The translations under genes and the position numbers were made by a program. The notes beneath the pieces were generated by a model. That model did not search any database, was not told the origin of the DNA, and saw only the letters and a list, made by a program, of their open reading frames with translations. A stretch of 5,328 bases of DNA, taken from positions 1 to 5,328 of the forward strand of contig CAMDIP010000102.1 of NCBI GenBank assembly GCA_945899335.1. Direction: 5' to 3'. This stretch comes from Bordetella parapertussis. Its GTDB lineage: Bacteria; Pseudomonadota; Gammaproteobacteria; Burkholderiales; Burkholderiaceae_C. The first letter of the stretch is position 1. Each line of letters begins with the position of its first letter. Positions 1 through 5,328 of the stretch are shown here, one piece after another.

Positions 1-239
1 GATTTAGCAATCACGCCCATCACCTCATGGTGGCGTTTGCCACTGCGGTAGTTCTTCAGCTGTTCGCTGAGGTAAATGGCTTGTTGCCCGGCGAGGTTGG
101 GGGCGCTGGGCATGCCGGCAATACCGTTCGCTCCATGACACAGGGCGCAGGCAGCATCGGCTTTGGCGCGGCCGTCGGCCACCTCGTTGGCAAAACTATT
201 GAAGGCACAAAGCGTAAATACAAATACAAATTTTTTCAT
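1..239 (-). CDS. Class I c-type cytochrome, exported, 3' end cut off by the window edge
   Basis: Reading the minus strand from ATG at 239 gives 79 codons with no stop before the edge. The protein starts MKKFVFVFTLCAFNSFANE, a typical Sec signal peptide with probable cleavage after SFA (residue 17). Residues 31-35 are CALCH, the CxxCH motif for covalent haem attachment; the axial Met would lie beyond or near the cut end. The stretch PNLAGQQAIYLSEQLKNYR (47-65) is typical of cytochrome c4/c5/c553-type domains. It should act in the periplasm as a small electron carrier. The neighbour upstream on the same strand is a probable PQQ dehydrogenase, so accepting its electrons is a reasonable inference, not shown. 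No Shine-Dalgarno sequence precedes the ATG, and a TACAAT box lies 6 nt before it, suggesting leaderless expression. Whether the full protein has one or two haem domains cannot be seen. Confidence 0.9.
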   Translation of the reverse strand, partial: MKKFVFVFTLCAFNSFANEVADGRAKADAACALCHGANGIAGMPSAPNLAGQQAIYLSEQLKNYRSGKRHHEVMGVIAK

Positions 240-245
240 TTTTCT

Positions 246-251
246 ATTGTA
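246..251 (-). promoter_or_regulatory. Candidate -10 box (TACAAT) for the cytochrome c gene
   Basis: TACAAT on the minus strand matches five of six bases of the sigma-70 -10 consensus. It ends 6 nt before the ATG at 239, which would place the transcription start at or next to the start codon. No convincing -35 hexamer is found at 16-18 nt; that position falls inside the terminator hairpin. The first T of the box is also the last T of the terminator U-tract. The call is inferred from position and from the same arrangement upstream of serS. Confidence 0.35.
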
Positions 252-280
252 AAAAAGCGGGGTCTCGTGAGAGACCCCGC
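251..280 (-). terminator. Intrinsic (Rho-independent) terminator after the dehydrogenase gene
   Basis: On the minus strand a perfect 10-bp GC-rich stem (GCGGGGTCTC pairing with GAGACCCCGC) encloses the 4-nt loop TCAC and is followed by six T residues. It begins 46 nt after the dehydrogenase stop codon and ends only 11 nt before the cytochrome ATG. The plus-strand reading has no T-tract after the stem, so termination is directional. It should largely separate transcription of the dehydrogenase from that of the cytochrome, unless read-through or antitermination occurs. Confidence 0.9.
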
Positions 281-326
281 TAGACAGTTACTGACCACGG
301 GCACAAGGCCCGGGAATCAAACCAGA

Positions 327-1604
327 TTACTGACCGGTGTAGCTGATGCGGTAAATCGCACCGGCGTAGTCGTCAGACACCAGGATGGAGCCGTCAGGCA
401 AATTGGCCACGTCAACAGGGCGAGCCAGCGCACGGTTGGTCGTCTTGTCCAAGAAACCATCAGCAAACACTTCTGCAGGTCCTGCATTGCCATCGGCCTT
501 GACAGGAATGAAGTTGAGCAGGTAACCGCTGGGAGTGCTGCGGTTCCATGAACCGTGGGCAGCCACAAACAAACCACCTTGGTACTTAGCAGGGAAAGCC
601 TTGCCAGTGTAGTGAGCTACGCCCAACTGAGCTTGGTGAGCAGGGAACTCGACTTGAGGAGAGATCATGCCGGCTGGCTCTTTCATGTCCTTCAGGTCAG
701 GTGCTGCAGCAGAACCAGCAACTTTGAACTTGCCGTTGTAGAAGGGGAAACCGAAGTGTTCGCCTGCCTTGGTCAGCTTGTTCAACTCGCCGGGAGGAAT
801 GTCGTCACCCAGACCGTCAACTTGGTTGTCGGTTGTCCAGATGTCGCCCTTTGGTCCAATGGTGATACCAGCGGGGTTACGCATGCCTTTGGAGTAAACC
901 ATGCGGCCTGTGCCGTCAATGCCGTCGTAGCGGATCACGCCGCCAATACCGACTTCATCATACAAAGCGACTTTTTCTTTGGGCTGAACGTTGTAGGGCT
1001 GGCCCAATGTCACGTAGATTTTGCCGTCGTTGGCAATTTTACAAACGCGACCTGTGTGGTTGAAAGATTGCTCTTCCACGGGGATCATCTTGCCTTCAGG
1101 CACGACCACGCCAACTGCAACATCTGGACCTTCATAGAAGTATTCAGCGGCAGGGAAGTGCAACATGCGGTTGGATTCAGCCACAACCAAGAAACCGTCT
1201 TTGGTAAAGCAAACGCCGTTGGGGTTGCTGAATTTGATGGCGGGTGCGAAAGGCTTAACTTCGGTAGCTGCATCACCGTTGTTGCGGTTGGTCACGGCCC
1301 AAACGGTGGTTTTGCGTGTACCGACGAACAGCATGTTGGTGGATGGAGCCACTGCCATATAACGTGCATCTGGAACGACAGCGTACAGATCAATTTTGAA
1401 ACCTTCAGGCAACTTGACTTTCTTCAAGTTAGCACGAATGGCATCGGCATTTTTACCTTCCTGAGGGACGGTAGGAATGTTCATATTGGTGTCTGTGTTG
1501 CCCATGCGTTGCAAGGTGGACAAGTTTTTGTCTTGGCCAAATGCAGAAGTAGCAACCAAAGCTGAGACTGCCAAAGTGATGGCAGAAATTTTAGTAAAGC
1601 TCAC
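327..1604 (-). CDS. Sorbosone dehydrogenase / soluble PQQ glucose dehydrogenase family protein, exported
   Basis: The predicted protein is 425 aa from a GTG at 1604, beginning with a signal peptide (SFTKISAITLAVSALVATSAFG, read as a run from residue 2 to 23). The mature part is a beta-propeller of the GSDH/COG2133 family. By family comparison, NHTGR (residues 182-186) holds the equivalent of the catalytic His of soluble glucose dehydrogenase. GMRNPAG (240-246) holds the Arg-Asn pair near PQQ. HGSWNRS (350-356) and ARPVDVANLPDGSILVSDD (394-412) are typical of this family. It probably oxidises a sugar, aldose or alcohol in the periplasm with PQQ; the substrate is not readable from sequence. GTG is preferred over the ATG at 1634 because AAGGA lies 7 nt before it, whereas the ATG gives a 10-residue extension in front of the signal peptide, has a badly spaced AAGG, and lies in a leader hairpin loop. 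The gene ends at TAA (327) before a strong terminator. Family certain, PQQ use likely, start fairly likely. Confidence 0.88.
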   Translation of the reverse strand: MSFTKISAITLAVSALVATSAFGQDKNLSTLQRMGNTDTNMNIPTVPQEGKNADAIRANLKKVKLPEGFKIDLYAVVPDARYMAVAPSTNMLFVGTRKTTVWAVTNRNNGDAATEVKPFAPAIKFSNPNGVCFTKDGFLVVAESNRMLHFPAAEYFYEGPDVAVGVVVPEGKMIPVEEQSFNHTGRVCKIANDGKIYVTLGQPYNVQPKEKVALYDEVGIGGVIRYDGIDGTGRMVYSKGMRNPAGITIGPKGDIWTTDNQVDGLGDDIPPGELNKLTKAGEHFGFPFYNGKFKVAGSAAAPDLKDMKEPAGMISPQVEFPAHQAQLGVAHYTGKAFPAKYQGGLFVAAHGSWNRSTPSGYLLNFIPVKADGNAGPAEVFADGFLDKTTNRALARPVDVANLPDGSILVSDDYAGAIYRISYTGQ

Positions 1605-1611
1605 TAGGTAT

Positions 1612-1616
1612 TCCTT
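1612..1616 (-). promoter_or_regulatory. Ribosome binding site that decides the GTG start of the dehydrogenase
   Basis: AAGGA on the minus strand is followed by 7 nt (ATACCTA) and then GTG at 1604-1602. This is near-ideal Shine-Dalgarno spacing. The competing ATG at 1634 has AAGG only 2 nt upstream, too close to work well. The GTG start also puts the signal peptide at the exact N terminus. Confidence 0.7.
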
Positions 1617-1619
1617 AAG

Positions 1620-1640
1620 AAAAAAAGGCAACATCGCCTT
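1620..1640 (-). promoter_or_regulatory. Small leader hairpin with T-tract before the dehydrogenase
   Basis: Minus-strand AAGGC pairs with GCCTT around the 6-nt loop GATGTT and is followed by five more T residues. The 5-bp stem resembles a weak terminator or a 5'-end stabilising hairpin. With the proposed promoter, it would lie at the very start of the mRNA, just ahead of the AAGGA ribosome binding site. The ATG of the longer reading frame falls in its loop. Stem stability is modest, so chance is possible. Confidence 0.3.
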
Positions 1641-1646
1641 ATTAAA

Positions 1647-1674
1647 ATTTTATCAAGATAAAAATTTTTTTCAG
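1647..1674 (-). promoter_or_regulatory. Candidate promoter of the dehydrogenase gene
   Basis: On the minus strand CTGAAA (1674-1669, four of six to the -35 consensus) and TAAAAT (1652-1647, five of six to the -10) are separated by 16 nt of A/T-rich sequence. The transcription start would fall near 1640, giving a leader of roughly 35 nt to the GTG. The weak -35 and a palindrome 8 bp upstream suggest an activator-dependent promoter. A second weak pair lies further upstream (TTGATT at 1721-1716, GATAAA 17 nt later), so the choice is uncertain. Confidence 0.4.
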
Positions 1675-1678
1675 GGAA

Positions 1679-1692
1679 TACCCCTACTAGGG
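1679..1692. promoter_or_regulatory. Palindromic candidate operator upstream of the dehydrogenase
   Basis: The plus strand carries CCCTA-C-TAGGG (1682-1692), a perfect 5-bp inverted repeat. It overlaps TACCCCT (1679-1685), which fits the TACYYMT heptamer known for NarL-type response regulators. It stands out as a GC-rich island in AT-rich DNA and is centred about 47 bp before the proposed transcription start, a position typical for activators. PQQ dehydrogenase genes in other proteobacteria are often controlled by LuxR/FixJ-type response regulators, so such a site is plausible. The binding protein is not in this window. Confidence 0.4.
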
Positions 1693-1721
1693 TTTATCAG
1701 TATTTTTTATTGATAAATCAA
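1693..1721. repeat. Overlapping inverted repeats in the AT-rich regulatory region
   Basis: TTTATCA (1693-1699) and TGATAAA (1711-1717) form a perfect 7-bp inverted repeat with an 11-nt spacer. The right arm is shared by a second palindrome, TTGAT-AA-ATCAA (1710-1721). They lie directly upstream of the GGG/CCC palindrome and may be regulator sites or simply AT-rich chance symmetry. The rest of the interval from 1722 to 1780 shows nothing I can name. Confidence 0.35.
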
Positions 1722-1780
1722 TTGTCAGAGACAAACATGCCGTTCATTCAACTCAAAAAGTATTGTGTTCATTGACTAAT

Positions 1781-1872
1781 TGGCGGAAAGAGAGGGATTC
1801 GAACCCTCGGTACAGGTAAACCTGTACGCCGGATTTCGAATCCGGTGCATTCGACCACTCTGCCATCTTTCC
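1781..1872 (-). tRNA. tRNA-Ser (anticodon CGA), CCA encoded
   Basis: The minus strand folds as a class II tRNA. Acceptor GGAAAGA pairs with TCTTTCC, followed by discriminator G and an encoded CCA. The anticodon arm is a CCGGA/TCCGG stem with loop TTCGAAA, so the anticodon is CGA (plus-strand 1836-1838) and reads UCG. The long variable arm (GTACAGG, loop TTTA, CCTGTAC) is the serine identity feature. The T arm is GAGGG-TTCGAAT-CCCTC. It lies 31 nt after the stop of the lipoprotein gene with no terminator between. A weak promoter of its own is possible: TTGAAG at 1907-1902 and TATCGA at 1884-1879, 17 nt apart. No obvious terminator follows it. Confidence 0.97.
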
Positions 1873-1903
1873 TGACTGTCGATAGGGCTGAAATTTTAAA
1901 GCT

Positions 1904-2398
1904 TCAAGGCTTGGTAGGAACCGCGTCCTCTACAGGTACAGGTTTTTTAACTGCGGCAGCGGGAGACGCCACATTGGCACTGCGCGGTGCCAGGGTCAAA
2001 ATCACCATAGCCGAGCCACCGGCCAAGGGATTGCCTTCTTGGATTTCAATGGTGACATTGCGCTCGCCTTTGTTAAACACCAGCACACTGGACTTGGCTC
2101 GAATGGCTGACAACAATGTCCAGCCTTGGCTGGGGTAGTTTTCTAGGAAATAGCTGTAGGCAGAGGTGGTGTCGCGGGCTGAATCCATCACCACACGGCC
2201 GACCCAGTTTTCCCCGGTACCAATCACCAGAGACTGCTCATGCAAGATACGAGCGCCTGGCGGCAACTGGGTTTGCCCCAGCAAATCTGCCCCTGACATA
2301 TCCACGCTGGAAGACGTTCTGCCTGCCCCCATGGGCATATTGGCGCAAGCCACCAGCGTCAGCAAAACCGCACTTACAACAACGGGTAAAAAGCGCAT
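1904..2398 (-). CDS. Uncharacterised small lipoprotein
   Basis: The protein is 164 aa from ATG at 2398, preceded by AAAGGA at 6 nt. The frame stays open upstream to 2485, but that would overlap serS and put a long tail before the signal sequence, so it is rejected. Residues 1-18 (MRFLPVVVSAVLLTLVAC) form a lipoprotein signal with lipobox LVAC, Cys18 being the lipidated residue. The next residues (ANM) contain no Asp at +2, so outer-membrane sorting is expected. Residues 50-137 look like one compact alpha/beta domain, with the segment YSYFLENYPSQGWTLLS (81-97) followed by strand-like VLVFNKG and VTIEIQE. The tail from 140 on is Ala/Pro/Lys-rich and probably disordered. I do not recognise the family and assign no function. 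It is 17 nt downstream of serS and probably co-transcribed. Confidence 0.82.
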   Translation of the reverse strand: MRFLPVVVSAVLLTLVACANMPMGAGRTSSSVDMSGADLLGQTQLPPGARILHEQSLVIGTGENWVGRVVMDSARDTTSAYSYFLENYPSQGWTLLSAIRAKSSVLVFNKGERNVTIEIQEGNPLAGGSAMVILTLAPRSANVASPAAAVKKPVPVEDAVPTKP

Positions 2399-2404
2399 GA
2401 GAAG

Positions 2405-3752
<1,348 letters not shown>

Positions 3753-3760
3753 CTAGGGCG

Positions 3761-4699
3761 TCAGTCGTTTCGCAAGCCCTTGGGCAAGGGAAACTTCACC
3801 GTTTCTTGCACCCCATCGAGGGTACGCACAGACGTGGCCCCCAACTCACGCAGGCGACTGATGACTTGCTGCACCAAGATATCTGGGGCAGACGCGCCAG
3901 CCGTCAAGCCTATGCGCTGCTTGCCTTCCAGCCAAGCCGAGTCAAGTTCACCTGCATGGTCAACCATGTAACTGGGAGTGCCGTATTTTGCGGCCACGTC
4001 ACGCAAGCGGTTGCTGTTGGAGCTGCTGGGGCTGCCCACCACTATCACCACATCCACCTGCGGGCTCAAGACCTTGATAGCGTCTTGTCGGTTTTGGGTG
4101 GCATAGCAAATGTCTTGCTGCTTGGGTTCACGTACCTGCGGAAAGCGCTTTTTCACAGCCGTCATGATCTCTGCGGCGTCGTCCACACTGAGGGTGGTTT
4201 GCGTCACCACGGCCAACAAGCTGGTTTGCCCAGGATTGACCTTCCACACGTCATCTGCGTCTTCCACCAAATGGATGCCGTTGGGGAGTTGCCCCATGGT
4301 GCCTTCCACCTCGGGGTGCCCTTTGTGGCCGATCATGATGAATTCATAGCCTTCTTTGTGCAGCTTGGCGACTTCCACATGCACCTTGGTGACCAGCGGA
4401 CAGGTGGCATCAAAGATGCGAAAACCCCGGCGCACTGCTTCGTACTCGACTTCTTTGGGAACACCGTGGGCACTGAACACCAGGGTTGCACCTTCTGGCA
4501 CATCGTTCAAGTCTTCTATGAAGATGGCTCCACGCGAACGCAAGTCGTCGACCACATGGGTGTTGTGCACAATCTCGTGGCGCACATAAATGGGCGAACC
4601 AAATTTGGTCAAAGCGTGCTCGACGATATCGATAGCACGGTCCACGCCAGCACAAAAGCCTCGCGGTTCGGCCAACAAAATTTCTTGCAAATCAGTCAT
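3761..4699 (-). CDS. ispH: 4-hydroxy-3-methylbut-2-enyl diphosphate reductase (IspH/LytB)
   Basis: This 312-aa protein has the normal length for IspH. It catalyses the last step of the MEP pathway, reducing HMBPP to IPP and DMAPP with a [4Fe-4S] cluster in the cytoplasm. The three cluster cysteines are Cys16 (RGFCAGV), Cys100 (DATCPLV) and Cys198 (DICYATQ). Substrate-binding residues are seen in EIVHNTH (His45), FSAHGVP (His78), HKGHPEVEGT (His128, Glu130), TQTTLSVDD (166-174), GSPSSSNSNRL (222-232) and GASAPD (268-273). All are intact. Its ATG directly follows the fkpB stop (TGAATG), and AGGGG 8 nt upstream lies inside the end of fkpB, so the two are surely co-translated from one mRNA. The pairing of fkpB with ispH is also known from Escherichia coli. 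Confidence 0.98.
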   Translation of the reverse strand: MTDLQEILLAEPRGFCAGVDRAIDIVEHALTKFGSPIYVRHEIVHNTHVVDDLRSRGAIFIEDLNDVPEGATLVFSAHGVPKEVEYEAVRRGFRIFDATCPLVTKVHVEVAKLHKEGYEFIMIGHKGHPEVEGTMGQLPNGIHLVEDADDVWKVNPGQTSLLAVVTQTTLSVDDAAEIMTAVKKRFPQVREPKQQDICYATQNRQDAIKVLSPQVDVVIVVGSPSSSNSNRLRDVAAKYGTPSYMVDHAGELDSAWLEGKQRIGLTAGASAPDILVQQVISRLRELGATSVRTLDGVQETVKFPLPKGLRND

Positions 4700-5149
4700 T
4701 CACAGCACCCCTATCACTTGGACTTCCAAACTGACGGCTTGCCCCGCCAGTGGATGGTTGAAATCAAACAAAATTGCATCCTCGCCTATTTGCACGACTG
4801 CACCTGCGTACTTGCCTTCGTTGTTCGGTGCGGGAAACTCCACCACCTCGCCCAACAAGTAGGAAGCATCTGCGTCGCCAAAGGTTGACAGCAACTGCTT
4901 AGGCACCCATTGCAACATATCGGGGTTACGCTCACCAAATGCTTCGCCTGCCGCCATGTCAAAGGAAACATGTTCACCTTCAGCTAAGCCCAGCAAGCGA
5001 GCCTCGATGGCGGGCGCCAACTCGGCGTTTCCCATCGTCAAGGTGGCAGCAGGACCCCCAAAAGTGTTGATGATGTCGCCTTGCGGGCCGCTGAGACGGT
5101 AGTGCAAAGTGAGAAACGAGCCGGCTTGAATCGTGGGGGTTGCTTGCAT
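4700..5149 (-). CDS. fkpB: FKBP-type peptidyl-prolyl cis-trans isomerase, SlpA/FkpB type
   Basis: The protein is 149 aa, has no signal peptide and so is cytoplasmic. The layout is that of SlpA/SlyD-like FKBPs. An FKBP beta-strand (VSFDMAAGEAFGERNPDML, residues 61-79, with the family AFGER motif) leads into an inserted IF chaperone domain (about 75-120). The FKBP domain then resumes with the hallmark FDFNHPLAGQAVSLEVQVIGV (128-148), which I quote only as a range for its key residues Phe128, Asn131, His132, Pro133, Leu134, Ala135 and Gly136. It should isomerise Xaa-Pro bonds and hold unfolded clients. The C terminus lacks the His-rich metal tail of SlyD, which favours FkpB/SlpA. A weak AAAAGA precedes the ATG by 7 nt, and a TACAAT box lies 24 nt upstream. 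It heads the cluster with ispH. Confidence 0.9.
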   Translation of the reverse strand: MQATPTIQAGSFLTLHYRLSGPQGDIINTFGGPAATLTMGNAELAPAIEARLLGLAEGEHVSFDMAAGEAFGERNPDMLQWVPKQLLSTFGDADASYLLGEVVEFPAPNNEGKYAGAVVQIGEDAILFDFNHPLAGQAVSLEVQVIGVL

Positions 5150-5173
5150 GTGGGTCTTTTGTAAACTGAATCT

Positions 5174-5179
5174 ATTGTA
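5174..5179 (-). promoter_or_regulatory. Candidate -10 box (TACAAT) for the fkpB-ispH cluster
   Basis: Minus-strand TACAAT (five of six) lies 24 nt before the fkpB ATG and would give a leader of about 17 nt containing AAAAGA. No good -35 is found at 16-18 nt. It is the third TACAAT in this window located just before a minus-strand gene. Confidence 0.4.
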
Positions 5180-5209
5180 GAAAGGCCATGGATCACATTA
5201 CCCAGCGGG

Positions 5210-5227
5210 CTTGGTGCACTTGGCGCA
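5210..5227. repeat. Tandem 9-bp repeat between fkpB and radC
   Basis: CTTGGTGCA is followed at once by CTTGGCGCA, identical in eight of nine positions, and CCCTTGGA follows. The same stretch contains an inverted repeat GGTGC/GCACC (7-nt spacer). It lies in the divergent intergenic region and could be a regulator site, but the signal is small. Nothing else stands out between 5180 and 5292. Confidence 0.3.
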
Positions 5228-5292
5228 CCCTTGGACGGCCGCGATGATGAGACTCGTTTAAACCCTCCATGCTCTTGACCTTTCCCCTTCCC

Positions 5293-5328
5293 ATGCAGCT
5301 GCAAGATTTGCCCAAAGCCATGCGCCCG
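5293..5328 (+). CDS. radC: Start of a radC-like gene, cut off by the window edge
   Basis: Only 12 codons are present, reading MQLQDLPKAMRP. This resembles the usual N terminus of RadC/JAB-domain proteins (short Met-x-[IL]-x-[DE]-[LW]-P then Arg-Pro, normally followed by Arg-Glu-Lys-Leu). It also fits the radC neighbour expected beside fkpB-ispH in Comamonadaceae-type genomes. The frame stays open upstream to 5251 and has another ATG at 5269, which would add MLLTFPLP; neither start has a Shine-Dalgarno sequence. I prefer 5293 because it gives the normal RadC N terminus. RadC proteins carry a JAB/MPN metalloprotease-like domain; their cellular role is unsettled. Identification from 12 residues is tentative. 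Confidence 0.6.
   Translation, partial: MQLQDLPKAMRP

Noticed and set aside
555..1565. Plus-strand open frame of 336 codons opposite the dehydrogenase gene
   Set aside because: It is antisense to a gene with clear family motifs. Its translation has no domain, signal or sensible composition, and no ribosome binding site is evident.
1710..1721. FNR/ANR-like box TTGAT-AA-ATCAA
   Set aside because: The FNR consensus needs four bases between the half-sites; here there are two, so FNR binding is unlikely. Kept only as an inverted repeat.
1781..1872. tRNA-Ser as an integration (att) site of a mobile element
   Set aside because: No integrase, no duplicated tRNA 3' end and no change in gene style is seen in the window.
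5038..5304. Minus-strand open frame of 88 codons between radC and fkpB
   Set aside because: It overlaps fkpB in another frame, is low in complexity (Ser/Pro/Lys/Gly) and shows no recognisable feature.

Overview
The window reads as chromosomal DNA of a betaproteobacterium, most likely a Burkholderiales member of the Comamonadaceae type (Rhodoferax, Limnohabitans or Polaromonas relatives). This placement rests on protein style and on the gene order radC | fkpB-ispH-serS, recalled from general knowledge and not checked by a search. Apart from the first bases of radC, every gene lies on the minus strand, so the window is described from its right end to its left.

Right end (5328 to 5150): the first 12 codons of a radC-like gene run off the edge on the plus strand. 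A divergent intergenic region of about 140 bp separates it from fkpB.

Centre (5149 to 1781, minus): a housekeeping cluster of fkpB (FKBP-type peptidyl-prolyl isomerase), ispH (last step of the MEP isoprenoid pathway), serS (seryl-tRNA synthetase), a small uncharacterised lipoprotein and a tRNA-Ser(CGA) gene. fkpB and ispH abut with no bases between them (TGAATG). The serS stop codon sits in a small hairpin that holds the lipoprotein ribosome binding site. The tRNA follows the lipoprotein with no visible terminator, so a serine tRNA lies just downstream of the enzyme that charges it.

Left end (1780 to 1, minus): an AT-rich regulatory region of about 175 bp with a GGG/CCC palindrome and inverted repeats precedes an exported sorbosone/soluble-glucose dehydrogenase family protein, probably PQQ-dependent and periplasmic. 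A perfect intrinsic terminator follows it, then a class I c-type cytochrome that runs off the left edge. Dehydrogenase and cytochrome form a plausible periplasmic oxidation pair, with sugar or alcohol electrons passed via PQQ to haem. The strong terminator between them means they need not be expressed equally.

I see no mobile element, CRISPR array, phage gene or defence system. The most notable signals are regulatory. Two genes without a Shine-Dalgarno sequence (serS and the cytochrome) each carry TACAAT exactly 6 nt before the ATG, as expected for leaderless transcripts. The terminator T-tract runs into one of these TACAAT boxes. The dehydrogenase probably starts at a GTG rather than the upstream ATG.
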